7,633 nt of DNA from NCBI GenBank assembly GCA_036337765.1, contig JAYZDP010000020.1, positions 1 through 7,633 on the forward strand, written 5' to 3'. The position numbers and the translations under genes are program-made. Below the pieces are notes generated by a model. That model did no database searches, had not been told where the DNA came from, and saw nothing but the letters and a program-made list of their open reading frames with translations. Positions 1 through 6,333 of the stretch are shown here, piece by piece (positions within the stretch are counted from its first letter, which is position 1; every line of letters begins with the position of its first letter). This DNA comes from JAYZDP01 sp036337765 (GTDB lineage Bacteria > Acidobacteriota > Thermoanaerobaculia > Multivoradales > Multivoraceae).

Positions 1-1374
1 GACGTTGGGCTTTTCTACAGCCAGCCTCGCGAACACCAGTCGCGTCGCCTCGCCCCCCGACAGGCTGCCGAGCTTCTTCTCGGCGTCGTCGCCCGAAAAG
101 AGGACGGCGCCGAGCTGGCCACGTACGAAGCCGATCGGCTCGCCTGGGCAGTGGTCCCACAGCCAGGCCTCGACAGTCTGCTTGGGCGTTTCGAGCTGCT
201 CGCGGTGATCCTGCGCGAAGTAGCCGGGGTGGGTCTCGTAGCCCCACTCGACGGTGCCGGTGTCGGCGGCGAGGTCGTCGACCAGGAGCTTCAGAAGCGT
301 CGACTTGCCGATGCCGTTCGGGCCCAGGATGGCGAGTCGGTCGCCTCGGTTGACCACCAGGTCGAGGTTCTCGAGCACCTTCAGCTCGCCGAACGACTTC
401 GACATGCCTTCGACCTTCAGTACCTCCTTGCCGCTCGGGCGCACCTGGCCGAAACGGAAGCTCGGAAAGCGGCGCGAGGTCCGCGGCAGCCGCTCGATCT
501 GGATACGGTCGATGAGCTTGACCTTCGATTGGGCCTGGCGAGCCTTGCTGGCCTTGGCACGGAAGCGATCGACGAATGCCTGGTGCTCGGCGATCTGCTT
601 CTCCTGCTTGGAGATTTCGGCCTCCTTACGCTCGCGTTCCGCGACTTTTTGACTGACGAACGCCGCATAGTTGCCCTTGTAGAGCAGGATGGTCTGGTAG
701 TCGACGTCGGCAATGCGAGTACAGACGTTGTCGAGGAAGCGGTGATCGTGCGACACGACCAGCGTGCAGCCGGCGTACTCGACGAGAAACTTCTCGAGCC
801 AGCGGATCGAGAGTATGTCGAGATGGTTGGTCGGCTCGTCGAGCAGCAGGACGTCGGGTGCCGCCGCCAGAACTTGCGCCAGAAGCACTCGCAGCTTGAA
901 GCCACCCGACAGCGTCGACAGGGGCTCGTGGTGGCGGGGGGTCTCGATGCCGAGACCCTCGAGGATCCCTGCGGCCTTCGCCTCGAGCGAGTAGCCGTCG
1001 TGGTCCAAAATGACCTCTTCCACTTCGGAGTAGCGGTCAGCGTCGAAGCTCTCGTCGGCGGCCTCGAGGATGCGCTCTTTCTCCTCCATCGCTGCCCAGA
1101 CGGTCTCCGAGCCCATCATCACGACGTGGACGATCGGTACGTCTTCGTACTGAAAGTGATCCTGCTTGAGAACTCCCAGGCGTGCCCTGCGCGGCACCGA
1201 GATCGACCCCGCACTGGGCGGCTCAACGCCCGCGAGCACCTTGAGAAACGTCGACTTCCCCGAACCGTTGGCCCCGACGAGCCCGTAGCGCTCACCAGGG
1301 TTGAACTGGATCGACGTGCCTTCGAACAGGCACTTCTGACCGTAGGCCTTCGCGAGGCCGGAGACCGCAATCAC
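1..1374 (-). CDS. ybiT: ABC-F family ATPase, YbiT-like (3' end cut by window edge)
   Basis: Soluble protein with two ABC ATPase domains and no membrane segments. ABC-F proteins act at the ribosome in translation (EttA-type factors) or in antibiotic protection. The 458 residues present show Walker A GANGSGKST at 34-42, signature LSGG at 155-158, Walker B LLLDEPTNHLD ending near 186 and the H-switch SHD at 208-210. The inter-domain linker is about 240-318 and rich in charged and Gln residues. A second Walker A GPNGIGKS follows at 351-358 and a second signature LSGGE at 438-442. The second Walker B and H-switch lie beyond position 1, so roughly 70-80 residues are missing if it has YbiT length (about 530). 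The GTG at 1374 is chosen because VIAVSGL aligns with the usual family N-terminus; the frame stays open upstream and no convincing ribosome site is seen. The order of motifs and the linker resemble E. coli YbiT from memory more than EttA or Uup. Family assignment is very secure, subfamily fairly so. Confidence 0.95.
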   Translation of the reverse strand, partial: MIAVSGLAKAYGQKCLFEGTSIQFNPGERYGLVGANGSGKSTFLKVLAGVEPPSAGSISVPRRARLGVLKQDHFQYEDVPIVHVVMMGSETVWAAMEEKERILEAADESFDADRYSEVEEVILDHDGYSLEAKAAGILEGLGIETPRHHEPLSTLSGGFKLRVLLAQVLAAAPDVLLLDEPTNHLDILSIRWLEKFLVEYAGCTLVVSHDHRFLDNVCTRIADVDYQTILLYKGNYAAFVSQKVAERERKEAEISKQEKQIAEHQAFVDRFRAKASKARQAQSKVKLIDRIQIERLPRTSRRFPSFRFGQVRPSGKEVLKVEGMSKSFGELKVLENLDLVVNRGDRLAILGPNGIGKSTLLKLLVDDLAADTGTVEWGYETHPGYFAQDHREQLETPKQTVEAWLWDHCPGEPIGFVRGQLGAVLFSGDDAEKKLGSLSGGEATRLVFARLAVEKPNV

Positions 1375-1626
1375 GACGCGCGAGAATACCAAGAGAATTG
1401 CGCACTTACGCGGTTTTCTGCCACGTCGGTCCGTAGAATGGAGTCGTGCCCAGGAAGTCCCCCGCCGCCCGGGCCTCGAAAGGTGCGAGCGCGCGCCGAA
1501 AACCAGTGAAGCGACGCCGTAACAGCCGGCGCCGGCGCCCTCGATCTGGTTGTCGAAGAGCTGCTCGACTCAATGCCACGACTTTCTTGCTAGCTCTCAG
1601 GCCGCCCCGGTAGGATCCCGTCGGCT
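1375..1626. other. Divergent intergenic region, 252 bases
   Basis: This gap separates the leftward ABC-F gene from the rightward membrane-protein gene and should hold promoters for both. It includes a perfect 12-base palindrome GCCGGCGCCGGC at 1525-1536, overlapping a second one, GGCGCCGGCGCC, at 1528-1539. It also has a TAGAAT box at 1434-1439 that resembles a plus-strand -10 element but lacks a good -35. An imperfect inverted repeat GTCGA/TCGAC lies at 1552-1569. A 55-codon Arg-rich open frame (GTG at 1446 to TAG at 1611-1613) is present; it has no properly spaced ribosome site and uses CGA heavily, so I do not call it a gene. No RNA gene was recognised. Confidence 0.5.
1587..1616 (+). promoter_or_regulatory. 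Weak candidate sigma-70 type promoter for the membrane-protein/thioredoxin pair
   Basis: TTGCTA (1587-1592) and TAGGAT (1611-1616) match the -35 and -10 consensus at four of six bases each, with an 18-base spacer. Transcription would then start only a few bases before the ATG at 1627, giving an almost leaderless message. The AGGA inside the same box could instead be a poor ribosome site about 11 bases from the ATG. The two readings exclude each other, and chance matches of this quality are common. Confidence 0.2.
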
Positions 1627-2790
1627 ATGTTCGATACGTCGAGCTTCAGGATCCGCTACAAGGCACCGGTCGAGAAGCAAGCTCTGCTCTACGCGGGCCC
1701 GGGGCTCGTGGTCTTCTTCTTCCTGCTGTCTGCGATCAGTCGCTTCCTCTTCCCGTTCTCGCTCCCCGGGATGTCGGCCAGCTTTCTGAGCCTGCTCTTT
1801 CCAATTTTCTTGGTCGCGCTCGTGGCGCTGGGCGTGGAGGTGGTGTTCGGTGCCGACGAAGGCTACCCGTGGCGGCGCAGCGGCGCGGCGGCGGGGGCTG
1901 GGGTCATCTCCGGGACGTTTCTGGTCGCGGCCTGGGGCAAGATCCTCGACCCCGAGAGCTCCCAGCAGACCATCATGCAGGAGGGGCTGGCCGGGATCCT
2001 GCCGGCTTCGATCGTGGCTCTGGCCGCGATCGGGCTCGAGGTCTTTCTCGGCGTTGTGCTCTTGGCTGGCGTACGCCGTGTCTGGACTCTGGTCATGACC
2101 GGCCTGCTGGTGGGTTTGTTCCTGTTTCTCAATGGCCGGGCCTACATGCGGTTCGTTCAGGGGGTCGAGCTCGAGGACGCAGCTTGCGGTTGCTTCGGTA
2201 GTCTCCTGGAGCGAACTCCCGCCGAGGCTTTCTGGCAGGACTTTGCGCTACTCGTGCCGCCGCTGGTCCTAGCGAGCCTCGCGGTCGCCTGGCGAGCCCG
2301 GGTCGGCAGACAAGTCGCCCTCGCCGGCGGCCTGTCCGCAGCGGCGGTGGTCGTGGCCTTTCTGGCGCCCGACCTTGCACTCGACGACCTCGCGACCCGG
2401 CTGCGTCCCGGTACCGAGGTGGCGGGGGTCTGTACCGGCACGGGCGATGAGCGGCTGTGCCTGCCGACGTTGGTGCCAGAGCTCGCAGAGGGCGAGCATC
2501 TGGTCGTTCTCGCCGATCTCGAGGACGAGGAATTCGGCAAGTCGGTGGATGGTTTGAATCGCTACTGGCAGGGCGCGGAGGGTCCCAGGCTGTGGGTGCT
2601 GTCGGCGGTCACTCCGGAGCAAAGCCAGGCTTTCTTCTGGCAGCACGGACCGTCTTTCGAGACCCGCGAGGCCCCTCCCGGTTTGCTCAGACCGCTGTAC
2701 CGCAAGCTGCCTCGGTCGTTCCTCGTCGCCGACGGAACGGTTCGCGAGACCTATCGGGGTCTCCCGCCGTCGATCGAGGGCGGCGCCTAG
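1627..2790 (+). CDS. MauE/DoxX-like polytopic membrane protein with thioredoxin-like tail lacking CXXC
   Basis: Predicted inner-membrane protein of 387 residues. About seven hydrophobic segments lie near 21-45, 50-75, 86-104, 122-148, 152-169, 205-224 and 229-249. Residues 90-190 follow the MauE/DoxX pattern: ISGTFLVAAWGKILDPES, then a long helix with LEVFLGVVLLAG, then the cysteine loop CGCFGS at 187-192. MauE-type proteins are linked to disulfide formation or maturation of periplasmic proteins. The tail (about 262-387) reads like a thioredoxin fold: a beta strand HLVVLADL, then a helix, a second strand LWVLSAV, and LPRSFLVADGTV near 361-372, where the Pro suggests the cis-Pro loop. The expected CXXC after the first strand is absent (DLEDEEFGKS). 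Two cysteines, 269 and 278, precede that strand and could pair. It lies 24 bases before the secreted thioredoxin gene, so co-transcription is likely. MauE-like core is fairly sure; the tail assignment is inference. Confidence 0.82.
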   Translation: MFDTSSFRIRYKAPVEKQALLYAGPGLVVFFFLLSAISRFLFPFSLPGMSASFLSLLFPIFLVALVALGVEVVFGADEGYPWRRSGAAAGAGVISGTFLVAAWGKILDPESSQQTIMQEGLAGILPASIVALAAIGLEVFLGVVLLAGVRRVWTLVMTGLLVGLFLFLNGRAYMRFVQGVELEDAACGCFGSLLERTPAEAFWQDFALLVPPLVLASLAVAWRARVGRQVALAGGLSAAAVVVAFLAPDLALDDLATRLRPGTEVAGVCTGTGDERLCLPTLVPELAEGEHLVVLADLEDEEFGKSVDGLNRYWQGAEGPRLWVLSAVTPEQSQAFFWQHGPSFETREAPPGLLRPLYRKLPRSFLVADGTVRETYRGLPPSIEGGA

Positions 2791-2805
2791 GACCGGCACT
2801 TATCC

Positions 2806-2810
2806 GGAGA
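2806..2810 (+). promoter_or_regulatory. Ribosome binding site of the secreted thioredoxin gene
   Basis: GGAGA sits four bases before the ATG at 2815, a short but workable spacing. It supports that start, which is also the one giving a complete signal peptide. The message is probably shared with the upstream membrane-protein gene. Confidence 0.5.
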
Positions 2811-2814
2811 ATCC

Positions 2815-3612
2815 ATGTTGAGACGACCTTGTCTGATCGCAATCATCCCTCTCTTCATCCTGGGGGTCGGTGCTGCGCCCGCTGCGGCGCAGCCGCTCAC
2901 GGGCTTCGTCAAGAGCAGCGACTACATGGTGCAGATCGACGGTAGCGCGGCGTCCGATGCCGACGTCTACTGGTCGCAGTCGGCGCGCTCCTTCCTGGTG
3001 GTGGCCAAGTCACTGTCGACGCCGGTGATCGTCCAGCCGGCCAATCAACTGGTGCGTGGCGTTCCGATCATGAAGCTCGCGGGTCGCGGTGACGGTTCCA
3101 TCGACATCCTCGCCGACGCCGCCTTCGTGGCTGTGGGTCCGCTGTCGGTGGGAGCGGAAGGTGCGAGTTTCACCCTCGACGGCTTTCGCGTCACGATGGC
3201 GCAGAAGCCCCCCCTTCTGGGCTGGCAGGACTCAGCTGGCATCGCCGCTTACAACGCCACCTACGCCGACCGCTCGGCCGCATACGCGCCGCAGTCGGCG
3301 GTGATGTCGGACCTTCGCACGCAGGGCGCCGACGTCAGGCTGCTGGTTTTTTTTGGTTCCTGGTGTCCTTTCTGCCAGCAGAAGGTGCCGCTGGCGATGA
3401 AGGTCGCCGAAGGACTGGCCGGGTCGAAGGTCGACGTCGACTTCTACGGTCTGGCCCGCAGCAACTTCAGCCAGGACGCGCAGGCGCGCAAGTACAAGAT
3501 CAAGAGCGTGCCGACCGGTGTCGTTCTGGTCGACGGCAAAGAAGTGGGTCGCATCTCGTCAGACGGTTGGGTGGCGCCCGAGGCGACCCTCAACCGGATT
3601 CTCAACCGCTGA
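2815..3612 (+). CDS. Secreted thioredoxin-like protein (CPFC active site) with unrecognised N-terminal domain
   Basis: Predicted periplasmic thiol-disulfide protein of 265 residues. It begins with a signal peptide: MLRR, a hydrophobic core to about residue 20, and a likely cleavage after APAAA near 25. There is no lipobox. Residues 29-140 form a region I do not recognise, rich in small residues and predicted beta strands, without cysteine. The C-terminal part (about 155-265) is a thioredoxin fold: strand LLVFFGSW, active site CPFC at 184-187, a helix, a central strand DVDFYGLA, then SVPTGVVLVDG with the probable cis-Pro at 233. TlpA, MauD and ResA-type proteins share this architecture and act as periplasmic reductants or oxidants. 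The upstream MauE-like gene makes a functional partnership likely. The gene contains a run of eight T (3347-3354) just before the active-site codons and seven C (3208-3214). Thioredoxin fold is sure; direction of the redox reaction is unknown. Confidence 0.9.
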   Translation: MLRRPCLIAIIPLFILGVGAAPAAAQPLTGFVKSSDYMVQIDGSAASDADVYWSQSARSFLVVAKSLSTPVIVQPANQLVRGVPIMKLAGRGDGSIDILADAAFVAVGPLSVGAEGASFTLDGFRVTMAQKPPLLGWQDSAGIAAYNATYADRSAAYAPQSAVMSDLRTQGADVRLLVFFGSWCPFCQQKVPLAMKVAEGLAGSKVDVDFYGLARSNFSQDAQARKYKIKSVPTGVVLVDGKEVGRISSDGWVAPEATLNRILNR

Positions 3613-4810
3613 CCACGGGCGGCACGGATAGGCGTTCGACCAGGTCGATGCCGCCATTGGTCCAGGCTGCCGGGGGCGATTGCAGCTCGCCCGGCTGGCA
3701 GACCCGTGAGAAACCCAGCTCGGAGATCCTGGCCAGCTCCGCACTCGAAGTGCCCGCGACAGCGGCACCTTGAAGTCGACCTCGCAGTGGGCTGAGTGCC
3801 TCAGCGAGCTCCACGAGAGAGTCGAGCGGGTGGATGCGGACTGCGCGAAGCCCGGGGGAGGGAACGAAACGCGGTTCCGGATCAAGAATCACCGTACCCG
3901 CGCCGATCGGCAGATCGGCGACCGCTTTGCCAAGCAGGGTCGCTGCGTCCCGTTCGTGGCGGACCCGCCCCATAGCTGCGGCCGACGCCTTGCCCGGAGG
4001 CCAGGTCCGGGCGGCGGGGCCTAGCCCGTGGTCTCGCGATCCGAGCCTGGCGTGAAGCGCCTCGGCTAGCTCGCGGCCCTCGGTATAGATCGCTTGCACC
4101 GAGAGGCAACCACGCTGGTCGAAGAGGCATATGTCACGCGTGAGGCCCTCGACGATCGAGTCCAGGTCGGCAGGGCCGCTACCGAGGACGGCGATCGACG
4201 CCTTCGCTCCGAACGCGACGAGCCGTGAGTCCGCCAGCGCCGCAATCGCATAGACAGTCTCGTCGCTGCCGTAGGCGACTACGTCCGAGCTGTCGAAGAG
4301 AGGCTCCTCGACAGCGGCGTCGCCACCTTTCCAGGTCACGGTCGCAACGGCACCCCGCAGTGCTGGCTCGCGACGCGAGAGCTCGGCCACGAACGCCGAA
4401 GTGAAGCTCGACTCGCGGCTCGACTGCTTGCACAGCACCGCCCGGCCTAGGGCGAGACCCGCGAGCAGCGGCTGCAGCGCCAGACCCGGCACCGTGGCGG
4501 CGAGGACGACGACGAAAGGCCCAGCCGCGCGCTGAGCGGAGACCCGTGTGAAGACCTCCGCGGAGAAAGGGGGCGCGAAACCGTCGAGGAGGGCCTCCAG
4601 GCTCGCCGCCAGACAGGGCTCTGACATGCCGACCTGTCTGGCGAGGTCGGGCATGAGGTGGTTGCGCTGTTGGGTCTCGGGGTCTCGGAACGTCTGGATG
4701 GCGCCGTTCCAGGCTTCAAGAAGCCGCGTCGGCCCAATCTCGTTCAGGGTCGTGGCGCCCCGCACACAGAGGCGCTTCCAAGTCGCCGCGACTTCAGCGG
4801 CCGCAGTCAT
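3602..4810 (-). CDS. luxC: LuxC-family acyl-CoA / acyl-protein reductase
   Basis: Predicted NADPH-dependent reductase of 402 residues that turns an activated acyl group into an aldehyde, as LuxC does in the bioluminescence fatty-acid reductase complex. The probable catalytic Cys235 sits in FDQRGCLSVQAIY (230-242), which matches the conserved DQxxCxSxQ setting of LuxC. A glycine-rich stretch with VPGLALQPLLAGLALG (107-122) followed by a Lys-Gln-Ser segment resembles the family's nucleotide-binding part. The C-terminus has the typical PPAAWTNGGIDLVERL (379-394). The length is somewhat below luminous LuxC (about 480). ATG at 4810 is preferred because it forms an ATGA overlap with the luxE stop; an in-frame upstream start at 4849 would overlap luxE by 43 bases and add a non-conserved leader. 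Translation is probably coupled to luxE. The symbol denotes family only: no luciferase is present. Confidence 0.9.
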   Translation of the reverse strand: MTAAAEVAATWKRLCVRGATTLNEIGPTRLLEAWNGAIQTFRDPETQQRNHLMPDLARQVGMSEPCLAASLEALLDGFAPPFSAEVFTRVSAQRAAGPFVVVLAATVPGLALQPLLAGLALGRAVLCKQSSRESSFTSAFVAELSRREPALRGAVATVTWKGGDAAVEEPLFDSSDVVAYGSDETVYAIAALADSRLVAFGAKASIAVLGSGPADLDSIVEGLTRDICLFDQRGCLSVQAIYTEGRELAEALHARLGSRDHGLGPAARTWPPGKASAAAMGRVRHERDAATLLGKAVADLPIGAGTVILDPEPRFVPSPGLRAVRIHPLDSLVELAEALSPLRGRLQGAAVAGTSSAELARISELGFSRVCQPGELQSPPAAWTNGGIDLVERLSVPPVVSG

Positions 4811-5859
4811 TCTGCTGGCTGAGCGAGCTCTTGGGCGGTCAGCGAGCACCCGCGCAGCTCCGCTCCGGTGGCGCGGCCGACCAACTGGAACCCACCATCG
4901 ACCTGTCGACCAAGGTCCTCGGTCAGCACGTGGATCGCGGAGCCGATGTTGGCGAGGTCGAGCAGTGCGATCAGGCCGATCTCGCCGTCCGGCGCCTCAA
5001 GCAGGGTCTCCGGATCGACGATTCGGGATCGCATCCAGAGCGGGCACAGGAGCACGTCGTGGGCTCGGTCGAGCAAAGCTCCGCCGTAGGCCTGGCTCGT
5101 GAGCTCGGTCATGCCGTACTCGATTACGGTCCTGTCGCGGCCCACGCCGAGTCGGTGCTCGGTCCTGGCTCGCAGATCCTCTGGGTCGATCTCACGGCTA
5201 CGGGTCTTCAGCCCGCCGGTCTCGAAGACCGCCGAGCCCGGCGGCAGGCGGAAGCGCAGCCCCAGCCGCTCGAGCCCCTCGACGCACTGCTCGAGGCTCA
5301 GCGACGTCGCTAGCACGAGGCAGGGCTCGGCTTCGCGCTGGCGAGCGCCCAGCCACGAGCGCAGAGCGCGGAGATCGACTCCACGGGCACCTACGACGTT
5401 GCGGCTGGCGTCGGTGCCGAAGGTCGCCATCACGTGATCGATCATGAACGACAAGCTCGAGTCCTCGACGCGCGCCAGGGTGGGGATCAGCGAAAGCATC
5501 GGCACTCGATCATGATCGGGGATGCAGAAGGCGGGGAAGGAGCGCTCGACGACGCGGTGGTAGAGCTCTGGGAAGGGGTGATGGTGCTCGCTACGCGTCG
5601 CCGCGTCCGTCGTCCCGCTGGAGCGGAAGACGATCTTGGGCGCGGCGGTATGGAGGGGCGTCGATTTGAAAGCGCGGGTCGGAACCATCGGAATGTCGGC
5701 CCAGCACGAGACGGTGTCCGGCGTCGCCCGACGACGGTCACAGAGCGTCCGAAAGGGCGCTACCGATGCGTACTGATAGGTGAACGCCTGGTGCGCAAGG
5801 GCCTCGAAATCACCCTCCGTAGGCGCCTCCACGAAGCGTAGGATGGCTTGCTCAGACAC
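4807..5859 (-). CDS. luxE: LuxE-family acyl-protein synthetase (carboxylic acid-activating ligase)
   Basis: A 350-residue member of the adenylate-forming LuxE family. These enzymes activate a fatty acid with ATP to an acyl-adenylate, load it on their own cysteine and hand it to LuxC. The ATP-binding motif FRSSGTT is at 78-84. The second core motif, IEYGMTELTSQAYGG, is at 246-260, and DLANIGSAIHVLTEDLG at 301-317 matches the conserved ligase segment. Cys338 in ELRGCSLTAQEL lies 13 residues from the C-terminus, where the acyl-accepting Cys of luminous LuxE (Cys364 in Photobacterium) is found. Start is GTG at 5859, since MSEQ is the first sensible N-terminus and no ATG precedes it in frame; the ribosome site is weak. 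It is the first gene of a luxE-luxC unit and diverges from the ferredoxin gene. The substrate cannot be read from the sequence. Confidence 0.91.
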   Translation of the reverse strand: MSEQAILRFVEAPTEGDFEALAHQAFTYQYASVAPFRTLCDRRRATPDTVSCWADIPMVPTRAFKSTPLHTAAPKIVFRSSGTTDAATRSEHHHPFPELYHRVVERSFPAFCIPDHDRVPMLSLIPTLARVEDSSLSFMIDHVMATFGTDASRNVVGARGVDLRALRSWLGARQREAEPCLVLATSLSLEQCVEGLERLGLRFRLPPGSAVFETGGLKTRSREIDPEDLRARTEHRLGVGRDRTVIEYGMTELTSQAYGGALLDRAHDVLLCPLWMRSRIVDPETLLEAPDGEIGLIALLDLANIGSAIHVLTEDLGRQVDGGFQLVGRATGAELRGCSLTAQELAQPAE

Positions 5860-5958
5860 CGGCCGATTGTCTCACGGGGCCGCATCTGGGCACCCGGCTT
5901 TCTGGTAGCATTCATGGGCCACGAGGGCCCCTATTGCTGCTCGTCGACGAGGATTCTC
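5860..5958. other. Divergent intergenic region between luxE and ferredoxin genes
   Basis: These 99 bases must contain the promoters for both directions unless transcription comes from outside. A perfect 12-base palindrome, CTCGTCGACGAG, lies at 5940-5951 and runs into the probable ferredoxin ribosome site (GAGGA, 5950-5954 region), so a bound protein or hairpin there could block translation or transcription. A short inverted repeat GGGCC/GGCCC is at 5916-5930. A TAGCAT box at 5906-5911 could be a -10 element but has no good -35 partner. Regulatory meaning is inference. Confidence 0.4.
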
Positions 5959-6333
5959 ATGTCTGTCGATTTCCCCTATACCGCGAAGATCGAGGTCGAC
6001 AAAGCGCCTCGCCCCAAGGACCCCAAGCAGCTTGCCGTCATCGACCAGACGGGTTGTACGGGTTGTGAAGCCTGCATCGCCTTTTGCCCGGTCGACTGCA
6101 TCGAGATCGTGCCGGGCCCCGAGCATCCTGACTTCATGAAGCTCGTCGAAGTCGATCTCCTGCGCTGCATCGGCTGCCAGCTGTGCGCGCGCTACTGCCC
6201 GTGGGAAACGATCGACATGTGGGGCTACGCGGAAGGCCTCGAGCTCGCCCCGGAAAAGACCGTGCGTTCGCTGCTGTATTCGTACGACCCGGAAGAGATG
6301 CACCCAGACGCCGAGGATCGCGTCCAGGGGTGA
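5959..6333 (+). CDS. Ferredoxin with two 4Fe-4S clusters
   Basis: Small soluble electron-transfer protein of 124 residues. Cluster motif one is CTGCEACIAFCP, with cysteines 33, 36, 39 and 43; motif two is CIGCQLCARYCP, with cysteines 70, 73, 76 and 80. Both have the CX2CX2CX3CP spacing of bacterial dicluster ferredoxins. An extra Cys47 follows the first motif. The 26-residue spacer between motifs and the N- and C-terminal extensions (about 30 and 44 residues) make it longer than the clostridial type (about 55), and the C-terminus is acidic. ATG at 5959 is chosen because it follows a GAGGA ribosome site at good spacing; a longer frame opening at 5848 would overlap luxE and its promoter and has no family-like sequence. 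The stop overlaps the start of the next small gene (GTGA). Electron donor and acceptor are unknown. Divergence from luxE invites, but does not prove, a link to the aldehyde pathway. Confidence 0.9.
   Translation: MSVDFPYTAKIEVDKAPRPKDPKQLAVIDQTGCTGCEACIAFCPVDCIEIVPGPEHPDFMKLVEVDLLRCIGCQLCARYCPWETIDMWGYAEGLELAPEKTVRSLLYSYDPEEMHPDAEDRVQG

Noticed and set aside
151..1509. Plus-strand open frame of 452 codons
   Set aside because: It is antisense to the ABC-F gene, whose minus-strand reading shows all the family motifs. Long open frames opposite real genes are expected in GC-rich DNA.
2269..2799. Minus-strand open frame of 176 codons
   Set aside because: Antisense to the membrane-protein gene's tail; the composition is typical of a shadow frame.
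4811..4849. Upstream ATG extension of luxC
   Set aside because: It would overlap luxE by 43 bases and add 13 Arg-rich residues outside the family; the ATGA junction at 4810 is more natural.
4548..5102. Plus-strand open frame of 184 codons across luxC/luxE
   Set aside because: It crosses the junction of two convincing minus-strand genes and has low-complexity Arg/Ala composition.
3602..5859. A bioluminescence (lux) operon
   Set aside because: Only luxC and luxE family genes are present; no luciferase subunit, LuxD or LuxG is seen, so a light-producing operon is not supported.
5848..5958. Upstream extension of the ferredoxin gene
   Set aside because: The extra 37 residues resemble no ferredoxin, overlap luxE, and skip the better ribosome site before 5959.
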